The position numbers and the translations under genes are program-made. From Plumapathes pennacea (lineage: Eukaryota > Cnidaria > Anthozoa > Antipatharia > Myriopathidae): 64,000 nt of DNA. Where the stretch lies: the NCBI GenBank assembly GCA_964036295.1, contig OZ038467.1, positions 20,405,670-20,469,669 on the forward strand. Direction: 5' to 3'. The notes under the pieces are model-generated. The model made no database searches, had not been told where the DNA came from, and saw only the letters and a program-made list of their open reading frames with translations. Of this stretch, positions 44,730-54,485 are shown in pieces (position 1 is the stretch's first letter; every line of letters begins with the position of its first letter).

Positions 44730-46297
44730 ATACAAAGTTCACCTTCAAGTTCACCCTCATACTAAACAGTTCCATATAATCCGCTATCAAGCGCTTGTCA
44801 AGAATCGCCGTCTTTACACAGGTTCTCGTCTTTGTATCTCGAGCGCCTTCGTTCAGCTTGTTCCTTCAAGTTCTCAAGGTTCTGGATATTAGATTCTTCG
44901 TACATTTCTGTACAGTTGTGCATAGTTATGCAGTTCATTGATAAGTTCATTGCATTTGCTTTCATGGCTTTCAATATGGCTTTTGAGGCTGAACGGACCG
45001 ACCCAAGCCAAAACCGCTCAATGAAATTTAGTATGGGTCTACCGCAGCCGGCGTATGCGTTTGTAAGTAAGATGAGCGGTCCATAAAATAATCCACAGAG
45101 CCAACTAAGGCAAGCAACTTGCTGTCTTCAAAATGGCGAAACTGCTCGCCCGCCAAGTCACTTGATCACAACGTCATCACAAATCACATGATAATATGAA
45201 CCAATCACCGCATGCAGATTTCTAACCCAGAAAAATAAAAAAAAAAAGAAAATCGTTCCAATTTAAAGCTTGTGTCGTCACAAGCAATGAGCACGAGTAA
45301 ATTTTCAAAGACCACAAAATTGCACGAGCGCCGCGCAAGTACAATTTGTGGTCTTTGAAAACTTTACGAGTGCTCACTGATTCCAAAATTGCACGAGAAA
45401 TCATGTGATTACTTGTCAATAACATGCGTACAATAATTTTCGTCCAGCAATCTTTTTTCAATTTCGTTACAATTCACAAGTGTCTCAAGAACTTCGTTCT
45501 CTCGAAACAGAATCGGAATCGTCCTGAGGAATGAAAACGCTTTCGGTTTTGTTTGGCTTTGCCGCGAATACGCGCGCCAGCTATCGGCAATTTTTAATTT
45601 CAAATTCCTGCACTCTTAATTTCACATTTCTGCACTGTTTGGGATAAACTGACGTGCGCTCAGCGAATCAGAAAGCAGAAATTATTGTGTGCATGTTATT
45701 AAAAGCAGTTACCACACTTCTCGATTACCAATAATTTCTAGATTTATAACATATTAGCGCTCGCAGCTATATTTTGTGAAGGCCTATACCGGTCCGTAAG
45801 CACTGTGAAGTGAAGTAAAATATCTTTGTATTGGAAAAGGATAGCTGAAGACGGTTTGACTTTGCTAAATATCAAACGCGATGCATGGCAGCTAAAACTG
45901 GCCTAATCGAAAAGCAACCTATCTATACCACATCATACAGCGCTTACCAGTGAGGCCGGAGTTTCTATGTTTCTGCATCCTTCAGTTTAAAATGGCATCC
46001 GTACACGGCTGTGTGGTGACAAAATCAAATGTTAATCAGTGGCAATTGTGCATCGACCTATAAAGAACTCGCGAAGCATCACATAAATGTTTGAAAGTTG
46101 ATGATATCCACAATATATATTGTTTATCTAATGTCAAACAATAGGCGACCAAAAGACTGCAGGTGGGGTATATCAATATTTTAAAGTATTTCTCACTCAG
46201 TAAAGCTTAGGTGTGTCTTTTATGTGACTATATGTCGAGTTTCTAACTCACATTACATAAAACCACCCGAATTTCTGGCTTCTTTGATACTGGTGCA
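44730..46297. other. Intergenic, no recognised gene except a hairpin MITE
   Basis: Contains the second ATGAGCACGAG hairpin (45,287-45,377) and the GATAATATGAACCAATCACCG motif. The last few hundred bases would be promoter for the candidate exon at 46,298. Confidence 0.4.
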
Positions 46298-46367
46298 ATG
46301 AAGGTTCCTTGGCCCGTCAGTTTTATTTGCGTCGCATTTTTTCTAATGATCTTTGATTCTACTGAAG
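46298..46367 (+). CDS. Candidate signal-peptide first exon
   Basis: ATG (GCAATGAAG) opens MKVPWPVSFICVAFFLMIF then DSTEG, a well-formed signal peptide, and runs into a consensus donor CTGAAG|GTAAGG in phase 1, the phase used by extracellular-module genes. The divergent orientation relative to the surface-protein gene suggests a separate secreted or receptor gene extending rightward. No following exon was recognised before 64,000, and the retrotransposon at 47,717-53,917 would lie in its intron. Moderate evidence only. Confidence 0.45.
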
Positions 46368-46940
46368 GTAAGGCTAATTTGTACGCGTTCTAGAAACAGC
46401 TTAGCATGATTTGGTGGTAAAAGCTCAGTCACAAAAACCTGTTAATTATACTAATTTCAGTTGAAGGTTGGGAGCAGCTCTCATGAACTTTAAAGCTAAA
46501 ATCTGAAACTAAAAGAAAACTATGCATCCGTGGTGCTAGAGGGAAGAAATTTATTTCTTGCATACAAGGAAAGATAAAGAAATTAAAAAGGAACGAAATA
46601 ATATTCTTGGTGTTTCCTTTTTAACGATGTTCTCACTTGAATAAGCACATCCTATGCCTGATTTCTTATTCCTTTTATTTTCTTAAAGGGGTACTTTGAC
46701 CAAAATCGGACCTCTTTGAAATACTATTTTAACCACTTTAAATGAAAGTGTATGGTATGAATAGCAAAATGACCCAAAAACTTTTTTTTCAGATGTAAGA
46801 CTCCCGAGATATATTAATTCAAAGGAGGCTAAAACGCCTGTCCGCCATGTTGGCCGTGAATAAATATTTCGGGCCAGCGGTTTACCACTCTGACGTCATC
46901 TTACCAACGAGACGCGGACTTCACACACATTTCTTTGCAA

Positions 46941-47411
46941 ATGTCTTCGAGTGAGAGCGAACTTTCATTGATAATTTCTTCGAATTCTTCTATTTTATCG
47001 ACTCACGAGTCATTATTAGATGTTTGACATGTACATTCAAGTGTTAAAGGCAGTACGTTTGCGTACGACGACAGTCTTTGAACCAGCTGCCACGGAAGAA
47101 GAACTAGCGGTGTGCGTCGAGGAAGTCACAGTCGAAGAAGAACAAGAAGCCGAATTCAAGAAAAGATTCAGCCGAGAAGTAAATTTTGGAACGTGGTAAG
47201 ACCATTATTAATGTCGCTTGAGAACTCGGAAATTTACGAAGACGGTAGCGCTCAAATTACTGCAAAATCAACATGAACTTTCCGATTCTGTCAAAACATT
47301 TCAATTCTATTAAAACATCGAAGAACTAGCGGCGTACGTCGAGCAAGTCACGGTCGAAGAAGAAGCCGAATTCAAGAAAAGATTCAGCCGAGAAGTAAAT
47401 TTTGGAACGTG
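46941..47411 (+). pseudogene. P2X7-like/THAP-neighbour N-terminal exon, duplicated and broken
   Basis: From ATG 46,941 (MSSSESELSLIISSNSS) the frame hits a TGA after about 28 codons, and a one-base excess in TTT shifts the rest. The downstream part reads EEEQEAEFKKRFSREVNF and stops at donor ACGTG|GTAAGA (47,195). The end of this exon with its intron start is repeated 220 bp later (47,320-47,411). The KKRFSREVNFGTW ending resembles the exon that precedes the Cys-rich P2X7 C-terminal-like domain in cnidarian proteins. That resemblance is from memory. Confidence 0.35.
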
Positions 47412-47716
47412 GTAAGACCATTATTAATTTTAACACACTTCAGAACTCGGAAATTTACGAAGTCAGTAGCACACAAACTACTGCAAAATCAACATGAACT
47501 TTTTGATTCTATCAAATTATTGAAGGATCTAGTAAATGCATCGGTTTTAATGTAAAGTGAAATTCATAGATTGTATACAGTGTCACTATTTTGAATAAAT
47601 ACAATTACGTTGATTTGACATGCCGACTGTTGTGTGATTCCGCCCGGCGTTGTGTCTATATGAAAAGCCGCCGTCTAGCTAACTTGACCGTTTTATTAAG
47701 CTACAACAATCACACT

Positions 47717-48349
47717 TGTTACGGGGCTATAACAGACTTTAGAGTTGAAGCTCACTTTTAATGCACTTTAGCGTCGATGTTCCGTTTTCAAGAACAAGTC
47801 TCACTATCTGATCTCTATTTTCATAGCCGACAGCTTTTATGCACCACAAGTGTTAAGTCGTCCAGCGACTTCCTAATAGTGTTCACACTGGCCGAATTAG
47901 AACACAAAGGATAGGAAATGGATTTTCGCTAGGATCAAGTTCAAAGTCACATTCAGAACTCATATTTCCGAATGGCCTTTTACGCTAGGATGTCGTTAAC
48001 ACTCGAGTGGCTCCTCTATTTGCTTACTACACTTATTCTAAAATCACACTAACACATTCCAATGGATACGATTGGCTGTAGTTAAGATCTGAAGGAAGAG
48101 AAGGTGCTGGCACGCCTACGACAGTGTGCGCACTTGCTATTGCTCATTTCCTAAAGCAGGATCTTCAATTAATAACAAGATCACTTAGATTTCCTGAGGA
48201 AGGCCTCAGTGTTAATCACAGTAAACAACAACGTAAAACTTGATTAAACATCTATTCTAACTCTTCCAATTGTCAACAAAAGAACTCCAATTCACTAATT
48301 TATTCGCTTCCAAAACGACGGGAAGATATTCCAATTTTCTGCTATAACA
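47717..48349 (-). repeat. Gypsy-type 3' LTR (element sense)
   Basis: 633 bp, no difference from the partner LTR found by eye. Confidence 0.95.
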
Positions 48350-48352
48350 TTA

Positions 48353-48363
48353 CCCCCCTTTTT
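48353..48363 (-). other. Polypurine tract
   Basis: AAAAAGGGGGG on the minus strand, three bases before the 3' LTR (TGTTATAGC); primes plus-strand DNA in LTR elements. Confidence 0.85.
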
Positions 48364-49706
48364 CGAAGAGTCGACTCCGTTCGACAAAACTAAAAAGGAA
48401 AATGGAGGAAAATGTGTTGACATTCAGAGAGGAGTTACAAGCACTGGGCAGCTAACGCCATGTCTGACCATATTATTTAATTAAAAGGTACAGGCTCAAG
48501 ACTGTCTTAAAGTTTACAATAACAAGATAAGCAATTACATGAAATTATTATTCAGGAAGGAAAGCATGTTACTACATGCGTGAGGATTTACGCAATAATT
48601 TTTTTGAGTGATTCTGTACTTGAAAAAGCATGTCACTTGTTACATGCTGAAATGATCAAAGAATTTCACAAAGATTAATTTCAAATCAGTAGTATGTCAC
48701 TGACATACGACACGTGATATAAGTTTAACAAGTTAGTAGTAAATGGCAATGTTCAGTTCTAGTTTCCGTGGATTCGCAGGTAATGCTTGACTGGTATGTC
48801 GCGAGACACACAGTAAGTCCAGGGACTTGCATGTAGTGATTTCCATCTCGTAGTTGCGCCAGTATAGAAGAACAGATTTGCTGTTATGGTGCTGTTTGTA
48901 GTAGATCGGTTTATAGGTGCCTGTAACCTTGGTTTGACGTTGGACCCGTTTTTGCTGTTATATAGTGTTCAGTTGTTGTACTTGGTATTGTTCAGGCGGT
49001 TTGTTGGTATAACATGCCGCTTCTGAGATGAAAGTTCGCTTTGTTGAACAGCTTTCGTACTGGACTGATTTCTTTGGCTTTTGTTAGTTTGCTGTAACGA
49101 GGCTTTAGTGCGTCAGCAAGGTGTTCTCGTGTTTACGGAAATCCAGTAAATTCAGAGTATATAATCTTTGCATTTTGGTGGCAGGGTCCATCGGTAGGTT
49201 GTAGTAGTAGTAGTAGTAGCTCAACAGTATTTGGCGCAAGCAGATGTGGCATCGTTGAAGTGTGAGTTTATTGTCAGGGTTAAAGAAAATAACCAAGCCA
49301 TACTAACTAAAACAAGTACTCTTTCTATGCTTAACAAGATTATTGTCCTTTGACCAGTATAATACTATGCATAAAGTTTACAGAGCAATTGGTAACGAGA
49401 ATAATTTTTTGTAAAGTAACAGCATGCGCTGCAAAGGTGTTCACTAGCAACCGGAAGGTCGATCTAACGAGTTTTGACTTGTACAGCAATAACTTACTTG
49501 TGTACATGCAGCGCGAACAATATATGTTTGCAAAACGTTTTTTTTTTTTTTTTTTTTTGTGAGTCGCATGAAAAGATGTTTTTTAAATTATACAATTGGG
49601 TTAGTTTGTTTGCGAATCAAGAAGGGTGTTCACGGACGGTATTCGTTTACCAGGCAAGGTTCGGTACATTGATAATTCGAGAAGTTGTCCGATTGTTATA
49701 GTTCTT
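48364..49706. other. Non-coding 3' internal region of the LTR element
   Basis: 1.34 kb with only short frames, a (GTA)n run at about 49,200-49,218 and a T23 run near 49,536-49,558. RT/integrase would be expected here in an autonomous element, but no motif was seen. Confidence 0.7.
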
Positions 49707-51494
49707 TTAGCACGGTGTCATTATTTCTGTTTCGTGTGTGCTAATAGACCATGTGAACGAAATGTACAATAATTTCTCTCGTTCGTGTTTGCGCAAAAGC
49801 CACTCAAGTTCTCCATTTTGTGTGGAAGGCAAATTGCAGGCCTTCAGGATTTGCTTGCAGAATTTCCGTGTAATTTCCTGCTTTTGTAGTTTTCTGGAAA
49901 TAACCGACTTCCAAACCATTACAAAAAGAAAGGCGCAGACAACATAAGCGGGGCATGAATCATAGTCCTTCTCCAGTTTTGCCTTACTGCATGGGACAAT
50001 TTCCAACTGTTGATCATCTGCGGATTGGATCTTTAAGAATTTGTTAAAGGGCTTAGGCTGAAAATAAATTACGTCTTGCCGAACTTGGGTTGTTTGGGTG
50101 GTTGTTATTCGATCTATGTTTAAACGAGCAAGCTCTGGAGGGTGTTTCGTGGGCGGTGGCAATTGGCGCCACACATCCGCTTTGATGGCAGTGACATTTG
50201 CGCCAGTGTCAACAAGGAAAGCTAATTTCGTGCCACAAATCGAACCTTCTATTGAAAGACTATTGTTAGACTTAGAAAACTGAATAGCATTTTGACATGC
50301 CTCTGTAATTGACTCTATCGTGTTTGGATTGTCATTTGAAGAAATAATGTGCTCGGCACCTGTCACTTGTGTTTGTTCATTCTCAATCGATATGCAATCC
50401 TGACCACTTGATGTATTCAAGGCAAAATCTACAGTCTTGGTTTCAGTTTCAATTATTTCGCTGGGTGTTTGTGTTGTCTTAGCAATCTGAACATCATTAA
50501 TTGTTTTGTGATCTGAATACTGGGCTGTTGTTTTAGCAACTTGTTGTGTTTGATTTGCAACTGAGATTGTCATCTCTTGTGACACATTTTGAGTGGTATC
50601 TGGAACTCCGGTTTTAACTATATTTGTTTGGTCAGTTTCCTCTGTGACTTCCAAATTTAACCGTGGTTTCCTTATTAGAACAGATATGTATTTCATCAAC
50701 TTCATATACGACATTATTTTCTCAAATTGGTTCAGCGCGGCTGATCGTGTATTTTCTCTGTAAATATTTTCCACGGTGGGTTTTAGCGGTTCAGATACTT
50801 TTTCGTCGACTTCGATTTTGTTTTCTTCAGTTTCCACTCTTATCTCTTTGCATGAAATGCTTGGTTCTTCAAACACAATTTTAGGTTCTTCAGTCACCAA
50901 ACTCTCTTCTTGTGGCATTATTGTTTCAAAATTTTCTTCCGTTTGTTCTTCTGCGGTTATAGTGAAAGTTTCAGGCCTCCTAACATGATTTTCCGTAGTG
51001 ATCAGGGAAATAGTGTTAATTCGAGGAACGTTTTGAGTTCTTTCCTCTGAACAATTTATTAATTCATCTTCAGCAAAACGCACTTTTGGTTTTGAGGCAG
51101 GAATTTGCATGACAGGTGAAAATGATTCGACGTGTGATTCAACATTTGTGGACATTGGTTTGTCACCTTTAGTTTGGGCCATTTTTTCAAGTTCTCTGCG
51201 TTTGCGCATTCTCTCTTGCATTTGTTGAGATCTCGCTGGATATCCCTTAACTTCAGTGTCTTTACTGTTGTCCTTTGAATTCACGAGACTGTTCGGGACT
51301 ACAGGCTCGTGCGCTACTAAATCATTTTGGCTTTCCTGTCGTTGAGGCGTTTGTCTATCACTAAGTGGTTCATTACTAAGTGGTTCTATGTTTGTTTGTG
51401 GCGTTTCTGCTTTGGCGTTCATATTTCCATTAAGTTCACTATGTACAATGGCCTCGCTAGTTTCCCGTTCTAACAAGACCGAGGGGAGTTTAAA
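49707..51494 (-). CDS. ORF2: acidic linker, retropepsin and terminal hydrophobic segment
   Basis: Open from the slippery site to 49,707 with no ATG at its start, so likely expressed as a Gag fusion by -1 frameshifting. About 350 residues of low-complexity acidic sequence (TEEPKIVFEEPSISCKEIRV, TEENKIEVDEKVSEP) come first. Then a retropepsin with an intact site FLVDTGANVTAI, preceded by SLSIEGSICGTKLA. The C-terminal 85 residues contain a hydrophobic stretch (AYVVCAFLFVMVWKSVI) and a basic tail, not a polymerase. The length and acidity of the linker are unusual for this family. Confidence 0.8.
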   Translation of the reverse strand, partial: FKLPSVLLERETSEAIVHSELNGNMNAKAETPQTNIEPLSNEPLSDRQTPQRQESQNDLVAHEPVVPNSLVNSKDNSKDTEVKGYPARSQQMQERMRKRRELEKMAQTKGDKPMSTNVESHVESFSPVMQIPASKPKVRFAEDELINCSEERTQNVPRINTISLITTENHVRRPETFTITAEEQTEENFETIMPQEESLVTEEPKIVFEEPSISCKEIRVETEENKIEVDEKVSEPLKPTVENIYRENTRSAALNQFEKIMSYMKLMKYISVLIRKPRLNLEVTEETDQTNIVKTGVPDTTQNVSQEMTISVANQTQQVAKTTAQYSDHKTINDVQIAKTTQTPSEIIETETKTVDFALNTSSGQDCISIENEQTQVTGAEHIISSNDNPNTIESITEACQNAIQFSKSNNSLSIEGSICGTKLAFLVDTGANVTAIKADVWRQLPPPTKHPPELARLNIDRITTTQTTQVRQDVIYFQPKPFNKFLKIQSADDQQLEIVPCSKAKLEKDYDSCPAYVVCAFLFVMVWKSVISRKLQKQEITRKFCKQILKACNLPSTQNGELEWLLRKHEREKLLYISFTWSISTHETEIMTPC

Positions 51495-52768
51495 GGCGCC
51501 GCTTGGTTTGCTGGACGATATTCAGGTTGGCCTGAATATCTCGGATTGGGCTGGCGGTGTTCGTAATTGTAATTTGGGAGTCTGGGGTCTCTTTGTCCCA
51601 AACGTTGGCGGCAAGCATAAGCAACATGGACTGTCTTGTTACAGTAATTGCAGATGGGGCGCCCATCGAAGGTGCGTCTATTCCGATTTTGAAATCTCCC
51701 GTTCTGATTCTGATTCTGATTACGCTGATTATTGTTGGCTCGTCTCAATTCTTGTCGGACCTGTTGTGATACAATCTGAGCAATATCTTCCATATTGATA
51801 TTAGGTTTGTCTGGCTTTGGCCTTGCTTGTTGGGCAACACTATAAGGATCAAAGGCAGCCACTGTTGGAGTTTGGGCTTGTTTCAACAGTGGAGTTATCA
51901 CTTTTATCAGGTCATCAATTTTATCATCTGTTTTCTTTTCTGGGACAGACTCTTTTAATTTGGCGTGTGTTTCTGCGTCTTCTAGGGTTTCAGGTCGTTG
52001 TAGGACAACATAATTCTTTATTTCAGGTCGCAATCCCTGAATAAAATAATTAACGCACTCTGAACGTGGCAATTCTATGCGATGGCAGGTTCGTCTTATT
52101 TCTGCCGCGTATTCAGCCACAGATTCTGTTGTCAACTGTTTTCGTTCATTTAATTTCTGTCGCAACAGCCATTTGTCTGAAGCGGAGTGAAACTGTTCTC
52201 TTAGTGCATTTGCCAAGTCATTATATGATTTGCCTGACAGCCCGGGAGTTGTATTAAACCAAATGTTTGCATTATCTTTCAAATGTAAGGGAAAAGCCTG
52301 CGTTCTTTTATCGTCATGCCAATTATGAAAATCAGCCGCACGACCAAAATTGACAAGAAAATCATCTACATCCTCATTTGGTTTTCCAGAGAACGTGGGA
52401 AACTTGACTCCATTGTACTTAGGTGTTGCATTTGATGAGTACTGCATCATTTGTTCCATCAATTTTGTCAAAGCTTTGGTTTGCTCGGACCATTGTTCGG
52501 AAAGTTTTTCATTCTGTTCTGACATTAATTTGTACGTGTCTGCCATTAATGTTGCTGTTGCTGGTGCCTCACCGTCGTGTGCCATAGCTGGTTGTTCCGA
52601 AATTTGAATGGGTAAAGTAAGTTCTGGTACAATCAACTGGCGTGGTTCGTCGCTAGGTTTAGTTTTTGAACCTGTTAATTTCGGTCGAGGGCAATCACAA
52701 AACTTACTCTTTTTCCCACTTGGTTTTGGGTTCGCCGAGTCTGTCTTTTTCGTCTTGCTTCGAGTCAA
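51470..52768 (-). CDS. ORF1: gypsy-type Gag
   Basis: 432 open codons ending TAG at 51,470. The first ATG is at 52,585 (MAHDGEAPATATLMADTYK); the listed 5' end is the open frame from a TTG just after a TAA. It contains a capsid-like Retrotrans_gag region (VKFPTFSGKPNEDVDDFL, then NIWFNTTPGLSG, then QKLNERKQLTTESVAEYAAE). One CCHC zinc knuckle follows, CNYCNKTVHVAYAC, in an Arg/Asn/Gln-rich nucleic-acid-binding tail. The frame is intact, consistent with recent activity. Confidence 0.88.
   Translation of the reverse strand: MTRSKTKKTDSANPKPSGKKSKFCDCPRPKLTGSKTKPSDEPRQLIVPELTLPIQISEQPAMAHDGEAPATATLMADTYKLMSEQNEKLSEQWSEQTKALTKLMEQMMQYSSNATPKYNGVKFPTFSGKPNEDVDDFLVNFGRAADFHNWHDDKRTQAFPLHLKDNANIWFNTTPGLSGKSYNDLANALREQFHSASDKWLLRQKLNERKQLTTESVAEYAAEIRRTCHRIELPRSECVNYFIQGLRPEIKNYVVLQRPETLEDAETHAKLKESVPEKKTDDKIDDLIKVITPLLKQAQTPTVAAFDPYSVAQQARPKPDKPNINMEDIAQIVSQQVRQELRRANNNQRNQNQNQNGRFQNRNRRTFDGRPICNYCNKTVHVAYACRQRLGQRDPRLPNYNYEHRQPNPRYSGQPEYRPANQAAPLNSPRSC
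51488..51494 (-). promoter_or_regulatory. -1 programmed ribosomal frameshift site T_TTA_AAC
   Basis: In the Gag frame the codons are CCT-TTA-AAC, giving the canonical slippery heptamer in the correct phase 15 nt before the Gag stop. Slipping back one base enters ORF2, which is open from there. Downstream structure was not assessed. Confidence 0.8.
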
Positions 52769-53253
52769 CAGCTTGCCTTAAGATTCAATTTGACCACAAA
52801 GAAAATAGTTGTTCAACTCCCCCAAAAGGATCTAAGAATTGTTGTCCAATTCAATTCGAGAAAAAGCAAAATGCTCCTCGAGCAACTCACAAAAAATGTC
52901 GAAAATGCACAAAAATTAACTGACGAGTACCCCGAAAGATGTCAGGACATATAATCAACTCGATCGGTCGACTATTGAACACCAACCAGCACAAATACTA
53001 CACAGTCAAATAGTTTGACTCGCATTTACACTTTCAGGAAAAAAAACTTAAAGCTGTTACGCTAACAAACACTCTTTTTTTTTTCTTTTTCTTTTTCTTT
53101 TTTTTTCTTATTTCCGAACTCTAACCTACATCATTTCTAATGGACACGGTTTGGCTTGGTTTTCACTAAAACCCATAACACTCACAGAGATCATTGTGTA
53201 AAAGAAAGTGGCTTCAAATACCTCGAAGGTCCTCTTGCGAAGGTCTTTTTCCA

Positions 53254-53278
53254 GGATCGATGCCCGGATTCTCCACCA
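53254..53278 (-). other. tRNA primer binding site
   Basis: Minus strand TGGTGGAGAATCCGGGCATC is followed by GATCC. Its complement ends CCA and looks like a tRNA 3' end with a GATCGAT T-loop. It lies 6 nt from the 5' LTR. tRNA identity not assigned. Confidence 0.7.
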
Positions 53279-53284
53279 CAAATC

Positions 53285-53917
53285 TGTTACGGGGCTATAA
53301 CAGACTTTAGAGTTGAAGCTCACTTTTAATGCACTTTAGCGTCGATGTTCCGTTTTCAAGAACAAGTCTCACTATCTGATCTCTATTTTCATAGCCGACA
53401 GCTTTTATGCACCACAAGTGTTAAGTCGTCCAGCGACTTCCTAATAGTGTTCACACTGGCCGAATTAGAACACAAAGGATAGGAAATGGATTTTCGCTAG
53501 GATCAAGTTCAAAGTCACATTCAGAACTCATATTTCCGAATGGCCTTTTACGCTAGGATGTCGTTAACACTCGAGTGGCTCCTCTATTTGCTTACTACAC
53601 TTATTCTAAAATCACACTAACACATTCCAATGGATACGATTGGCTGTAGTTAAGATCTGAAGGAAGAGAAGGTGCTGGCACGCCTACGACAGTGTGCGCA
53701 CTTGCTATTGCTCATTTCCTAAAGCAGGATCTTCAATTAATAACAAGATCACTTAGATTTCCTGAGGAAGGCCTCAGTGTTAATCACAGTAAACAACAAC
53801 GTAAAACTTGATTAAACATCTATTCTAACTCTTCCAATTGTCAACAAAAGAACTCCAATTCACTAATTTATTCGCTTCCAAAACGACGGGAAGATATTCC
53901 AATTTTCTGCTATAACA
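53285..53917 (-). repeat. Gypsy-type 5' LTR (element sense)
   Basis: 633 bp, equal in length and sequence by eye to 47,717-48,349. Confidence 0.95.
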
Positions 53918-54187
53918 CACTGAAACACCGCCTTTTTTGTATTCACTAACGCTTGTAATAGTATGGTTTTTAGTTGCATCAGTCCGAAAAATGCTTCAAA
54001 TTTACCCGAATGGACTCATAACAAGTTGTCACGCCGCCACAGCGTGCGATGTGCGATGAAAACGAAAGTCCAGTTCTTGCAGTTTCTGCTAAACGAAACA
54101 GCTGAGAAAGCAGTTTGATGACAGTTTGCAAATTGTGGGACTCTTAAACTGCTCAAACTTCGAAAAAATTCCCTCGTCAAGACTTAC

Positions 54188-54485
54188 GACGATCTCTTGC
54201 ACTTTCGCCTCGATCTTTAGTTGCTCTCCAAATTGTGGGGACTGATCCTGGAATCAGTCTGCTGGAGAAAACCTTCTTGGTGGAGCCTTGAAAAACAGCT
54301 CTCTTCGAAATGCTTCGAGCAGACAGAGAAGCGATCACCAGGATTGAAGTTCTTGCGATGAAGTAGCACAAACCGTTCTTCCACATCGCGCACAGCGCTT
54401 TATTATTGAGCGAAATGTGAAGGGAAATGCCCTCTTTCGGGTTGGACTTGCTGTCGCAGCCCTGCACTACACACCTACCTGGCAT
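54188..54485 (-). pseudogene. THAP domain exon with two frameshifts
   Basis: Starts MPGRCVVQGCDSKSNPKEG, the usual N-terminus of a THAP (C2CH zinc, DNA-binding) domain, with AMWKN following. The middle, RFVLLHRKNFNPGDRF then SVCSKHFEESCF, is in a second frame, and the end, RLIPGSVPTIWRATKD, returns to the first. So one indel lies near 54,385 and another near 54,270. A consensus donor CGTC|GTAAGT closes the exon. THAP proteins often derive from P-element-type transposases. As read it cannot make a full domain; sequencing error is an alternative. Confidence 0.65.

Larger units (their letters stand above)
47717..53917 (-). mobile_element. Ty3/gypsy-type LTR element encoding only gag and protease
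   Basis: 633-bp LTRs that look identical, TGTTACGG...TATAACA, flanked by a 4-bp duplication CACT (47,713-47,716 and 53,918-53,921). Inside: a primer site 6 nt from the 5' LTR, an intact gag, a canonical -1 slippery heptamer, a protease ORF, and a polypurine tract abutting the 3' LTR. No RT, RNase H or integrase motif was found in the 1.36 kb between ORF2 and the 3' LTR. With such young LTRs, the element probably moved using enzymes supplied in trans. Confidence 0.92.
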
